Origin: an uncultured Succinivibrionaceae bacterium
Lineage (GTDB): Bacteria > Pseudomonadota > Gammaproteobacteria > Enterobacterales > Succinivibrionaceae
NCBI GenBank assembly: GCA_944389865.1
Contig: CALXNX010000014.1
Span: 1 to 44,761 of the forward strand
Length of the DNA stretch: 44,761 bases
Direction of reading: 5' to 3'
The position numbers and the translations under genes are program-made. Below are positions 32,359 through 41,065 of this stretch, one piece after another. Positions within the stretch are counted from its first letter, which is position 1. Every line of letters starts with the position of its first letter. The notes below the pieces were generated by a model. It was not told the origin of the DNA. It saw only the letters and a list, made by a program, of their open reading frames with translations, and ran no database searches.

Positions 32359-34684
32359 ATGCAGAAGCAGGATTTTGCCCCTCTGCGTTATGCCGACATT
32401 TCCGCCGGCGAGCGGGACGATTTACGGCTGAACGCTGATTTAAAACGCTATAAGTGGCTGGCCGGCATCAGTACTCAGTACGCTGCTGCTGGTCCTGGTC
32501 TTCATCGTGCTCTCTTACGGTCTGTGGGGCATGCTGCGTACTTCGTATCAAAAAGATGTAGAGGGCTACTCCAGCACTGCAGCCGCCGCCATGCGCAGTC
32601 TAGGCCGCGGCGATCTCAATGCTCTGCGCACCTTTAGTCAAGTATTGGCCGACTGTCAGGAAGGCGGCGTCATCGATCTTAATCAGGCTCCGGAATTTCG
32701 CGAGTTCGCACGCATCTGTTTCTCCCCCGCCTCAGGCACAGACATGTATCTCAACCAAGAGGGTGAATGGGTGCGCCTGCCCCCGCGCGAGCACAGCTTT
32801 ACCTTCTACCGCATCCGCGCTTTAGCCCTTACTGGACGCTCTGTGATCTCCGAGCCCTATTTCTCTCCGGCGCTTAAGCAGCAGGTGATTTTATATGCCC
32901 TGCCGCTCTATCAAAGCCGCGGGAAGGTCAGCGGCGTGCTCCTTGCCTACAGGAGCATGCAGACTTTAAGCGAGCAGTTTACGCAGCTCCATGCTCCCAA
33001 GAATAAAGTGCGGCTGTATTTAGTCAGCCGCAGAGGACGAATCATCGCAGGCTCAGATGACGCTTTAGCCCCCTATCAGAAGCGCCTGACCATTAAGGAT
33101 CTGTATCCTTTGACCCCCGCGGATGAAAATCTGCTGCAGGCTGCGCTCAATGACAGCGCCAGCGTCGATCTGCAGGTTGAAGATGAGCGCGGCGTGCTGA
33201 CGCTGAAAAATCATCCGGTACACTTCGGCGGATGGAACTTAGTCTGCGTAAGCGCCTTTGAGCTCTCCGCTGCGCCCTTCTTTGCGCAGATCATGATGTT
33301 TTTAGTCCTGCTGTGCGCGGTCTTTTTTACCGCACTGGTAGTCAACGGCATTATCTGGGATCGCATGCTGCGCAGCTGTCGCCGGCAGATCAGCCTCTCC
33401 TTCTATGATCCGCTAACATTGGGCTGGAATTTACTCAAATTCACCTTAGAGCTGTCAGGACAGAAATGGCGGCGGACCGATATCTTCCTATGCGCGGTCA
33501 ATGTGCGCGGCTTTCGCTACCTGAATGAATATGTCGGGGCCCGCGCCGGCGATGATCTGTTAAAGCTCATCCACGCCAGGATAAAGGAGCTGCCTGAGGC
33601 GGAGATGTTCTGCCGCGAGATGAGTGATCAATTCTATATTCTGCTGCGCGCACCGTCAGCTGAGGCTGCAAAACCTATACTGATGCAGCTCTTTAACTCC
33701 ATCAGCACTGATTTTAAAGAACATTCCGCAGCCTTTACCGTGGTGCTGTACGCCGGCGTAATCAGCCTCAACACCCCGGAAAATGCCGAAGATCTGCTGC
33801 ACCGCGTGCAGTTAGTGCTGCGCACCTGCAGGAAGCGCAGTATACACAGTGTGGCGCTGTTCTCCGATAAGATCTATGCAGGTGAGCAGCTGCGGCTGCA
33901 GCTGCAGGAAAAACTGCAGCCGGCATTAGAACATGGAGAATTTAAGCTTTATCTGCAGCCCAAAGTGGATCTGAGAAGCGGCAAAGTCTGCTCCGCCGAG
34001 GCCTTAGTGCGCTGGCAGCAGCCTGACGGCGGCGTGCTCTGCCCCGGGCAGTTTGTACCCATCTTAGAGCAGAGCGGGCTGTGTCCGCGCCTTGATCTTT
34101 ATATGTTAGAGCAGGTCTGCGCCTTTTTGCAGCAGGCGCAGCAGGAGAGGCTGCCGCCTCTGCGCATCTCGGTCAATCAATGCCGGCAGCTGCTGTTTTA
34201 TCCCGATTATTTCAGCAGGGTCTGCGGGATTTTAGAGCGTTATCAAGTACCGGCCAACCAGCTTATCATAGAGATCCTGGAGGAAGTGGCTGCCAGCGAT
34301 CTGCCGCAGTTAAATGCCGCGCTCAGTAAGATGCGCCAATTAGGCGTGGGCATCGCCATTGACGATTTCGGCATCGGCTGCTCCTCGCTCTATCAATTAG
34401 GTGCGCTGCAGTGCGATGAGCTTAAATTCGACAAAGCTTTCTTATTGGAAAAAGATCCGTAACGCAAGGCCAAGAATAAGGTGGTTCTGCAGCACTTTCA
34501 GGCTTTAGCAGAAGCCTTATCCATCACCACGGTATCAGAAGGCGTGGAGAGCGCTGAGGATGCGGTCTTTCTACAGCAGGCGGGGATTAACGTCGCGCAG
34601 GGCTATTATTACGGAAAGCCGGTGACGGCTTCTGAGTTCAAACATCGCTTTATGCGCTGCATTCAGCCCTACCAGCCGTGCTGA
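32359..34684 (+). pseudogene. Broken GGDEF/EAL signalling gene
   Basis: A membrane-bound c-di-GMP gene with two lesions. Codons 1 to about 37 (from 32359) are in one frame; the first membrane segment (STLLLVLVFIVL) is in another, so a frameshift lies near 32455-32480. The second frame codes for a periplasmic sensor (probably Cache-like), a second membrane segment, a GGDEF domain whose signature is degenerate (MSDQF), and an EAL domain with EALVRW, a SVN motif and DDFGIG. An in-frame TAA at 34460-34462 interrupts the EAL domain, and the rest (TTVSEGVESAEDA, GYYYGKP) continues in frame to 34684. If repaired, it would be a phosphodiesterase with an inactive cyclase domain. Both lesions could be sequencing errors. 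The end overlaps the next gene by 16 nt. Confidence 0.85.
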
Positions 34685-35634
34685 GCGGCTGCCGCGCGGC
34701 AGCTCTCCGCCTCCTTACTGCAGTACCAGCGCGGGATGGGATAGGTGAAGTCTTTAAAATCTGCCCGCAGCTGCTGACTGCGCCGCTCGGCCTCGCGCAG
34801 CCGATCCTCTAAAGCCTTAAGCTGCTGACCGCCTGCAGCCTGGGCGCTCCGAGCCTCCCGCTCTAATTTACCGATAAGTCCCGCCGTAGCGTAATAGGCC
34901 GCATAGACTGCCAGCTGCAGCCAGAACTGCGTCTTATCCTGCAGACCGAAACAGCCGTCCACCACGCCGGCGGCAAAACAGGGATGGGAACCGCCGTCAA
35001 TGGCAGAGAGCAGCGCAAAATCGCGAACCCCAGGAGCATGGCGCAGGGCAAACAGCGGGGAGAGCACCAGCTCCCCGTCGCCGTCAACGAAGAGCCGGTC
35101 AGAGCGCAGCGCCCCCAAACTGCAGGTTACGGGCAGATCCAAAAGGAAGTTAAGCCGATCCTGCAGCGCCTGAATGGCGCAGGCGTCATCAGAGAAGCGG
35201 TACGGGCTTTTAAAATAGGAGAGCAGTTCATTTTTCACCGTCTGCGCCCATGTCGGATGTCCGGAGCGGACCGGCTGGCGCCGCACCAGTTCACGCGCCT
35301 GCTGATGCAGAGCATGGAATAAAAAGCCGCAGCGCTTGCCGGCGGCATACTGCTCCTGTACATCCGCTTTATCTAAAAAGTCCGGCAGCAGCGCCAGCGG
35401 ACGCAGTTCATAGAGCGCACAGACCAAGTCATCGCGGGTATACAGGGATAAGGGCTTTAACAAAGACTGCGGAAAGCCCGGATAGAGCGCGCGCGCAGCG
35501 GTGACGGCATGGCGCAGGCGCGGCGCTGCTGCGGCCGGCCCCTGCAGCACTGCGCCGGAAAAGGCCGGCGAGGATAAGCGCAGCAGCTCAATGCCCTCAG
35601 GATAAACAGTGATAACTTGATAGCGGATGTTCAT
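34669..35634 (-). CDS. Unrecognised 321-aa protein with coiled-coil C-terminus
   Basis: I do not recognise this family. The product has no signal peptide or membrane segment. Residues about 60-180 hold basic, Leu-rich helices; a DGDGELVLSP stretch and RDFALLSAIDG form a short beta-rich section near residue 200. Residues about 255-300 (LEREARSAQAA to LREAERRSQQLRADF) form a heptad-like charged coiled coil. The ATG at 35634 follows GGGAAG and agrees with the MNIRYQV start. It is convergent with the broken EAL gene (16-nt overlap) and divergent from sstT. A very faint likeness of the DGDGEL region to kinase-fold phosphotransferases is not enough to call. Confidence 0.5.
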   Translation of the reverse strand: MNIRYQVITVYPEGIELLRLSSPAFSGAVLQGPAAAAPRLRHAVTAARALYPGFPQSLLKPLSLYTRDDLVCALYELRPLALLPDFLDKADVQEQYAAGKRCGFLFHALHQQARELVRRQPVRSGHPTWAQTVKNELLSYFKSPYRFSDDACAIQALQDRLNFLLDLPVTCSLGALRSDRLFVDGDGELVLSPLFALRHAPGVRDFALLSAIDGGSHPCFAAGVVDGCFGLQDKTQFWLQLAVYAAYYATAGLIGKLEREARSAQAAGGQQLKALEDRLREAERRSQQLRADFKDFTYPIPRWYCSKEAESCRAAAAQHGW

Positions 35635-35684
35635 GAATGCTTCCCTGCACGCCATTGTAGCAAATTACCCGCCCGCCCATGGGG

Positions 35685-35690
35685 TATAAT
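35685..35690 (+). promoter_or_regulatory. Candidate -10 element of sstT
   Basis: A perfect TATAAT 32 nt before the sstT start codon. The best -35-like sequences are badly spaced, so only the -10 is supported. Confidence 0.35.
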
Positions 35691-35721
35691 GGGCGCACTT
35701 TAATTTTCCATGAGGTGCATC

Positions 35722-36975
35722 ATGTCCGAACCCAATCAGCCGCAGACCTCTGCGCTTGCGGCTTTGTATCATAAAGTGCCCTTTATTCTCCAAGTGGTCA
35801 TCGGACTTATCGTCGGCATACTGCTGGCCTTGGTCTATCCTTCTGACAGCACGGTGATCCCTTTCTTCGGCACTTTATTCGTCTCCGCCTTAAAGGCCAT
35901 CGCGCCCTTACTGGTCTTTGTCTTAGTGGCCGCCGCCATTGCCCGCCACAGCAAGGGCACCAGGACCAATATGAAGCCCATTTTGGCGATGTATTTTATC
36001 TCCATGGCCTTAGCCTCGCTCCTGGCCCTGATCATGTCCTACATCTTCCCGAGCTCCTTTAACGAGCTGACGGGGGCTTCATCCGAGATCACCCCGCCGC
36101 AGGGCATCTCCGAGGTGCTGCTCAACTTCCTGCGTCAGGCGGTAGACAATCCGGTCAACGCTCTGCTTACCGGCAATTATGTCGGCCTGCTGTTCTGGGG
36201 CATTATTTTCGGCCTGCTGTTCCGCAGCACCCATGATCATACTAAGCAGGTGCTTGATGATTTAGCGGGCACCGTAGGCGGCGCTGTACGCATCGTCATC
36301 CGCTTTGCTCCTTTAGGCGTCATGGGTTTGGTCTATTCCTCCTGCACCGCAGACGGCGGATTCGGCAATCTGCTCAATTACCTGCATGTGCTCCTGGTAC
36401 TGCTCTCCACCATGATCCTGGTGGCAGTGGTGGTGAACCCGCTCCTCGTGTTTGCCGTCACCCGCAGAAATCCGTACCCGCTCATCGGCACCTGCCTGCT
36501 GCACTCGGCCATTACCGCCTTCTTTACCAGATCGTCGGCGGCGAATATCCCAGTCAATCTGCAGCTGTGCGAGCGCTTGGGCATACCGCGGGAGACCTAC
36601 TCCATCTCCATCCCCTTAGGCTGCACCATCAATATGTGCGGCGCGGCGGTGACCATTGTAGTGATGACTATGGCCGCCGTTGCTACCTTAGGAATTGAAA
36701 CCGACTTCTTCTCTGCCCTGCTCATGTGCATTGCCGCCGTACTGTGCGCCTGCGGCACCTCCGGCATTGCCGGCGGCTCCCTGATGCTGATCCCGCTGGC
36801 CTGCTCCATTTTCGGCATCGGCAACGATATTGCCATGCAGGTGGTGGGCATCGGCTTTATCATCGGTGTGCTGCAGGACTCCACCGAGACGGCGCTTAAC
36901 AGCTCCTCGGACGTGGTATTTACCGCAGCCGCCTGCGGCATCACTAAGGCTCCTGAAGGCAAGGAAGCCGCTTAA
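35722..36975 (+). CDS. sstT: Serine/threonine:sodium symporter SstT
   Basis: Sodium-coupled uptake of serine and threonine across the inner membrane; a DAACS family carrier. The 417-aa product (E. coli SstT 414) is collinear with the E. coli protein as I recall it, including the LGTLFVGALKAVAP-like LFVSALKAIAPLLVF, FFTRSSAANIPVNLQLCE, SIPLGCTINMCGAAVTI and GFIIGVLQDSTETALNSS segments. The start used is the ATG at 35722 because GAGG lies 7 nt before it; an in-frame ATG at 35710 would have none. In fermenting gut bacteria serine is a carbon source, but that use is inferred. Confidence 0.95.
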   Translation: MSEPNQPQTSALAALYHKVPFILQVVIGLIVGILLALVYPSDSTVIPFFGTLFVSALKAIAPLLVFVLVAAAIARHSKGTRTNMKPILAMYFISMALASLLALIMSYIFPSSFNELTGASSEITPPQGISEVLLNFLRQAVDNPVNALLTGNYVGLLFWGIIFGLLFRSTHDHTKQVLDDLAGTVGGAVRIVIRFAPLGVMGLVYSSCTADGGFGNLLNYLHVLLVLLSTMILVAVVVNPLLVFAVTRRNPYPLIGTCLLHSAITAFFTRSSAANIPVNLQLCERLGIPRETYSISIPLGCTINMCGAAVTIVVMTMAAVATLGIETDFFSALLMCIAAVLCACGTSGIAGGSLMLIPLACSIFGIGNDIAMQVVGIGFIIGVLQDSTETALNSSSDVVFTAAACGITKAPEGKEAA

Positions 36976-37003
36976 CTCAGACTTTCTCCTTGATTAAGCA
37001 GTT

Positions 37004-37030
37004 CAGCCCGGAGCTTTTGGCCCCGGGCTG
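37004..37030. terminator. Hairpin between sstT and the sensor kinase
   Basis: CAGCCCGG (37004-37011) and CCGGGCTG (37023-37030) form an 8-bp stem with an 11-nt loop between convergent genes. No U tract follows on the plus strand. On the minus strand a separate palindrome CTGATTAATCAG (37053-37064) is followed by TTTTTCTTC. Confidence 0.45.
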
Positions 37031-37083
37031 CTCTGCATCTCAAGAAGAAAAACTGATTAATCAGCGGTCTGACCGCGCCGCTT

Positions 37084-38142
37084 TCAGGCGGCTTCTTCGG
37101 TCTCAGGCTGCTCCCGATGTAATCTGCGCTGCTTGAATACCGCAGTGCTGATGCTCTCAGAGGGGGCCGCCTGACGCTGATAGCGCGGCAGCTTGAGCGT
37201 GAAAATCGTTTTAAACTGCTCATTTTCCTCTAAATACACCTCGCCCTGATGGACTTTAGCCACGGCGCGAACTACCGCCAAACCCAGTCCGGTGCCGCTG
37301 CTTTTTGAGGTATAAAAAGGCTCAAAGATCTGCGCGCGCTTGTCCGCGGGGATCTCCGGCCCATCATTGGCCACCTTGATGTAGATAAAGCGCGCATCAG
37401 CCGTTAAGGATAAATCCACTAAGGAAGCCCCTGCCTCCACCGCATTGGCGCATAAATTGGTCAGCGCGCCGGATAAGGCCGTCTGATTGGCCAGCAGCGT
37501 CATCGGCCTTGTTCCGATATGCGTCTCAAATTTGACGCCGTGCTTTTGGGTCAGAGCCGCTAAATTGGCGGCGGTTTCGGTGATGATGTCGACGGCATCG
37601 AGGCGCGACACCGTCTGCTCGCCGCTGCGGGCAAACATCAAGATATCGCTGATCTGCGCCTCAAGAGCTGCCAAACGCTCCATCAGTTTTTTCTGAAACG
37701 CCTGCCGCGCAGCCGGCGGCAGCCTGGCGTTGCCTAAATTGGCCGCATACAGCATGGCCGCGGACAGCGGGGTGCGGATCTGGTGCGCCAGGCTCGCCGC
37801 CATGCGCCCTAAGGATGAAAGGCGCTCCATGTGATTGAGCTTATCCTGCAGCGCCCGGGTTTCAGTTAAATCAGTCATCTGCACCAATTGCCCGTGACTT
37901 AAGGGCATGGTGGAAACCTGCAGTCTGCGCCCGTCGCGCGTGGAGATCTCATGCCCGTCATCGCGCTGCGGACGGAAGACCGCCTCAATCACCTCCACCC
38001 AGCGCCGGCCCTCAAGTTCAGCCTCGCTGAGCAGAGTATGCGCCCCCTGATTGGCCTTTTTAATCAGTCCGCGCTCATCAATCACAATAATAGCTGACGG
38101 GACTTTGGCAAAGACCTCAGTCATTAAATCCTGCTCGGTCAT
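37084..38142 (-). CDS. Flagellar sensor histidine kinase, FlrB/FleS-like
   Basis: A soluble histidine kinase, 352 aa: PAS domain (about 10-105), HisKA with LGRMAASLAHQIRTPLSAAMLYAANL (phosphoacceptor His in AHQIRTP), and HATPase with NLCANAVEAG and GTGLGLAVVRAV. The sequence around the His, with LSAAMLYAANL, is the hallmark of FlrB of Vibrio and FleS of Pseudomonas, which activate sigma-54 flagellar genes. No membrane segment is present, as in that family. The ATG at 38142 follows GAGGAGAG; the frame extends further without support. The partner regulator FlrC/FleR is not next to it, which is unusual. Confidence 0.8.
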   Translation of the reverse strand: MTEQDLMTEVFAKVPSAIIVIDERGLIKKANQGAHTLLSEAELEGRRWVEVIEAVFRPQRDDGHEISTRDGRRLQVSTMPLSHGQLVQMTDLTETRALQDKLNHMERLSSLGRMAASLAHQIRTPLSAAMLYAANLGNARLPPAARQAFQKKLMERLAALEAQISDILMFARSGEQTVSRLDAVDIITETAANLAALTQKHGVKFETHIGTRPMTLLANQTALSGALTNLCANAVEAGASLVDLSLTADARFIYIKVANDGPEIPADKRAQIFEPFYTSKSSGTGLGLAVVRAVAKVHQGEVYLEENEQFKTIFTLKLPRYQRQAAPSESISTAVFKQRRLHREQPETEEAA

Positions 38143-38251
38143 TTCTCTCTCCTCAAACATCATCACCGCCAAAGCTTTGACGGTAAAGCGCCTGCAGCGC
38201 TCTTTAGAAGAGATAGTGCAAAAGGGATGCCAGCTTGCGGGAAAAGAAAAA

Positions 38252-38294
38252 GGCAGCCGCAGCTGCCCTGAAGCCTGCGCGGCAGCGCGCAGGC
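38252..38294 (-). terminator. Double hairpin terminator of the PiT gene
   Basis: On the minus strand a GCCTGCGC/GCGCAGGC stem (38273-38294) is followed by a GGCAGC/GCTGCC stem (38252-38267) and then TTTTTCTTTTC. The second hairpin and its T tract form a good rho-independent terminator after the PiT stop. Confidence 0.85.
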
Positions 38295-38306
38295 GCTATT
38301 TAAAAT

Positions 38307-40697
38307 TTAAGCCTGAGGCTTAGGCTGACTGTCCGCATGTTCAGCGCGCTCTGCCTGCGCGGCGCGGTCTAAAGCGGCCTCGCTTTCAGTGAGGATAGCC
38401 GCCGGCACGATCTGAGTCTGCATCTGCGACTCATCGACCGCCGCATCGACCTTAGCGCCGCCTACCAGCTGGGACAGCGCGCGCTCCAGCATAGCCACGG
38501 CCACGTAGCGGTTGGCAGTATCGCGGATGGCCTGCAGGAAGGTCAAATACATCTCCGAGGAGTGCATGCTCACGTGCGTGCTGCCGATGGTATCCACCAG
38601 GGCAATCTGGCATTTATCCACATCACGGTTGAGCTTCTTGCCCTGCTTGATAAAAGCTTCCACGGCCGCCGCGGAATGATTATCGGTGAGAGCCTTAAGA
38701 TCAGCGCACATCTGCTGCAGCCGCTTTAACAGCTCAAATAAGGTGTTCTGCATCGAGCCGCCGAAGATGGTATGGCGGTTGGCGATGTGGATCACCGCCT
38801 GATCAATGCAGTAGCGCATGGACTTCGAGGCCTCGCGCATATTGGAGAAGGCCAGATAGAAGAAGTGCTTGGCATCTACCGTGCCGGCAGCTTCCTGATC
38901 GGAATTCTTCTCTAAAGCTAAGGTATAGTACTCGCGCCGCTCCCTGGAGATCTGATCGAGCACATTGGAAGCCTTATTGCGGGCCTTGCGCAGTTTGAAC
39001 TCATTATCGTCAAAGAAAGCCTCTAAGGCGCGATCCAGGCACTCTACATTCTGCTCAAAGAAGCTGGGTACGGCTGCGGACACCGCAGACAGGATCTTGG
39101 AGTTGTCGCCGCGGGCGTTGATCACCGATGCCACGGTCTCCGTGGTCTTCACCTTGCCGAAATTGGTGCGGATGATGATGACTAAGACCGCGATCATCAT
39201 GATGAACATAGCCGGCGCACCTAAGCCGAAGAACAGCAGGGTGACAAAGAAGCAGGCGGTGAAGGCGCACAGGCCGGTGATGAACCAGCCGGCAATCACG
39301 GTGATCACGCCGGAAATGCGGAACACTGCGCTCTCTCTGTCCCAGGCGCCGTCAGCAAAGGAGGAGCCCATCGCCACCATGAAGGTTACGTAGGTGGTAG
39401 ACAGCGGCAGCTTTAAGGAAGTGGCCGAAGCAATCAGGATGGAGGCCAGCACCAGGTTGATGGAAGCGCGCACGTAGTCAAAAGGCAGCGGCACTTCACC
39501 CTTTTTGATCGGCACCTTGCGATAGCGCATGGCAAAGAACGCCAGCAGCGTGCGCGGCAGCGAATGCACTGCTGCCCGAGAAATACTTAAGCCGAAGCGG
39601 GTAACTAAGCGGCCCGGAGTTGATGCGCCGAACTGCTCATGCTCGCCGCGGGTGGAGCTCGATAAGTTAATCGAGGTCTGAATCACGCGGTGGGCTTTTT
39701 TGGAGGTCCATAAGGTCACCACCATGATCATGCCGGCGATCACCAGGAAGATGGTCGAGGCCGGGGCATCACCGTTAAGACCGTTCATGGTCAGCTGATC
39801 GGCAGGCAGTCCTGAAGCCAGCCACATCTGGAAGGCATCTAAAGCTGCTAAAGGCACACCGATAAAGTTCACCAGGTCGTTGCCGGCAAAGGAGAAGGCC
39901 AGCGCGAAGGTGCCTGCCAGAATAATAATCTTGAAGACGTTGAACTTCAGCAGGACCAAAATCTGTGCCATGAGGCTGAGGCCGATGAAGATGACCAGCA
40001 GCATCGTCGAGGTATGTTCTTCAATAAAGGCGATGTACTCAGGCTTCATAAAGGAAGCGCCCTTAGCTCCCTTCATGATCAGGAAGTAGATAATGGCGGT
40101 TAAGGAGAAGCCGGTAAAGATGCCGCCTAAATACTTAGTGCTGTTTTTCAATCTAAAGGAGAAGAGCAGACGGCAGAGGAACTGCACCACCATGCCGGAG
40201 ATAAAGGCCACAGCCACGGACACCAGGATGGCGGAGACCATGGTAATGGAGCGGTCAGACTTTACATATTCAAAGATTTCAGCCATCGACTGTCCGGAGC
40301 CGTAGAGCTTAAACACGGCAGCGCAGGTGGCCGCGCCTAAGAGCTCAAACAGAATGGAAACCGTGGTGGAAGTAGGCAGTCCTAAGGAGTTGAAGGTGTT
40401 AAGCAGCAGTACGTCCGTGATCATCACGCCGAAGAATAAGATGATCACTTCGTAGAAGGTAAACATGTCCGGATGGAAGACGCCGCTGCGGGCCACCTCC
40501 ATCATGCCCGACGAGAAGGTCGCGCCTAAAAGCACGCCCAGAGAGGCGACCGTCATGATCACCTGAATGGAAGAAATGCGGCTGCCGATGGCGGCATTTA
40601 AGAAATTCACTGCATCGTTGCTGACGCCGACGAAAAGGTCGGTGCAGGCCAGCAGCAGCAGGAACACCACCAGCACGAGAAACATTTGGTCAAACAT
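38307..40697 (-). CDS. PiT-family phosphate transporter with PhoU-like cytoplasmic tail
   Basis: Low-affinity inorganic phosphate transporter of the PiT/PHO4 family; 796 aa, versus about 500 for E. coli PitA. The two signature repeats are VSNDAVNFLNAAIGSR (25-40) and AGNDLVNFIG (271-280), both variants of GANDVANAxGT, and each half has a P-[TL]-STT motif (LPTSTTVSI; LPLSTTYVTF). About 12 membrane segments end near residue 525. Residues about 540-790 are soluble and mostly helical with a PhoU-like appearance (CLDRALEAFFDDNEFKLRKARNK; YLAFSNMREASKSMRYCIDQA). The gene follows a candidate Pho box and lies with corA. Whether it runs on protons or sodium cannot be read. Confidence 0.88.
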   Translation of the reverse strand: MFDQMFLVLVVFLLLLACTDLFVGVSNDAVNFLNAAIGSRISSIQVIMTVASLGVLLGATFSSGMMEVARSGVFHPDMFTFYEVIILFFGVMITDVLLLNTFNSLGLPTSTTVSILFELLGAATCAAVFKLYGSGQSMAEIFEYVKSDRSITMVSAILVSVAVAFISGMVVQFLCRLLFSFRLKNSTKYLGGIFTGFSLTAIIYFLIMKGAKGASFMKPEYIAFIEEHTSTMLLVIFIGLSLMAQILVLLKFNVFKIIILAGTFALAFSFAGNDLVNFIGVPLAALDAFQMWLASGLPADQLTMNGLNGDAPASTIFLVIAGMIMVVTLWTSKKAHRVIQTSINLSSSTRGEHEQFGASTPGRLVTRFGLSISRAAVHSLPRTLLAFFAMRYRKVPIKKGEVPLPFDYVRASINLVLASILIASATSLKLPLSTTYVTFMVAMGSSFADGAWDRESAVFRISGVITVIAGWFITGLCAFTACFFVTLLFFGLGAPAMFIMMIAVLVIIIRTNFGKVKTTETVASVINARGDNSKILSAVSAAVPSFFEQNVECLDRALEAFFDDNEFKLRKARNKASNVLDQISRERREYYTLALEKNSDQEAAGTVDAKHFFYLAFSNMREASKSMRYCIDQAVIHIANRHTIFGGSMQNTLFELLKRLQQMCADLKALTDNHSAAAVEAFIKQGKKLNRDVDKCQIALVDTIGSTHVSMHSSEMYLTFLQAIRDTANRYVAVAMLERALSQLVGGAKVDAAVDESQMQTQIVPAAILTESEAALDRAAQAERAEHADSQPKPQA

Positions 40698-40773
40698 AAT
40701 TGTTCCAGGTTGTTATGCACAAGCAGCGATCATTTTAGCAAAGGGTGCACTTTTATGATCAGTCCGTGCGCAC

Positions 40774-40805
40774 ACTATACAGACGCTTTGTAAAATCCTT
40801 GTAAA
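40774..40805 (-). promoter_or_regulatory. Candidate Pho box and -10 of the PiT gene
   Basis: On the minus strand TTTACAA occurs twice at exactly 11-bp spacing (40805 down to 40788). Eight bases later comes TATAGT (40779 down to 40774), a good -10 at the spacing used when PhoB replaces a -35. The predicted transcript has a leader of about 70 nt. The array is 90-110 bp before the ATG. Confidence 0.68.
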
Positions 40806-40918
40806 GTGCAGGGTCTTTTTTTACGCAGTCTTTACCTGATTTTCACACAGCGATGCCGCCGAAATTTTTCCGCCGCGAGCATGGAAAAAGCGCGCATTTT
40901 GTGAAAAAATACCCCCGA

Positions 40919-40938
40919 AATTTGATCTGCATCAAATT
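40919..40938. promoter_or_regulatory. Perfect FNR-type site between PiT gene and corA
   Basis: TTGAT-CTGC-ATCAA (40922-40935) matches the FNR/ANR consensus TTGATNNNNATCAA exactly; the arms extend to AATTTGAT/ATCAAATT. It is about 130 bp before corA and about 220 bp before the PiT start, so which gene it serves is open. Confidence 0.55.
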
Positions 40939-40977
40939 AACAGCTGCGCGCTGCGGCGCGTTCCCGTGCTGCGGCAC

Positions 40978-41051
40978 TAAAGCTTTGCTCCTCCATTAAG
41001 GGCCAAAGCTTTACTGCTGCGGCGCAGTCTTCAGGCAGCCTTCAGGGCTGC
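40978..41051 (+). other. Structured leader before corA
   Basis: TAAAGCTTTG (40978-40987) and CAAAGCTTTA (41004-41013) form a perfect 10-bp inverted repeat with a 16-nt loop. A second hairpin, GCAGCC/GGCTGC (41035-41051), ends 14 nt before the corA ATG and next to its GGGAGAG ribosome site. The 368-bp gap 40698-41065 holds, in order, the PiT promoter, the FNR site and this leader, and no open reading frame I would support. A magnesium-sensing or other regulatory leader is possible but the fold does not match a riboswitch class I know. Confidence 0.4.
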
Positions 41052-41065
41052 AATCGGGAGAGCAA

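Noticed and set aside
33604-33660. Active diguanylate cyclase
   Set aside because: The GGDEF signature position reads MSDQF, so the domain is degenerate even if the gene is repaired.
38965-39393. 142-aa plus-strand frame inside the PiT gene
   Set aside because: Antisense shadow of a conserved membrane protein, with no start signal.
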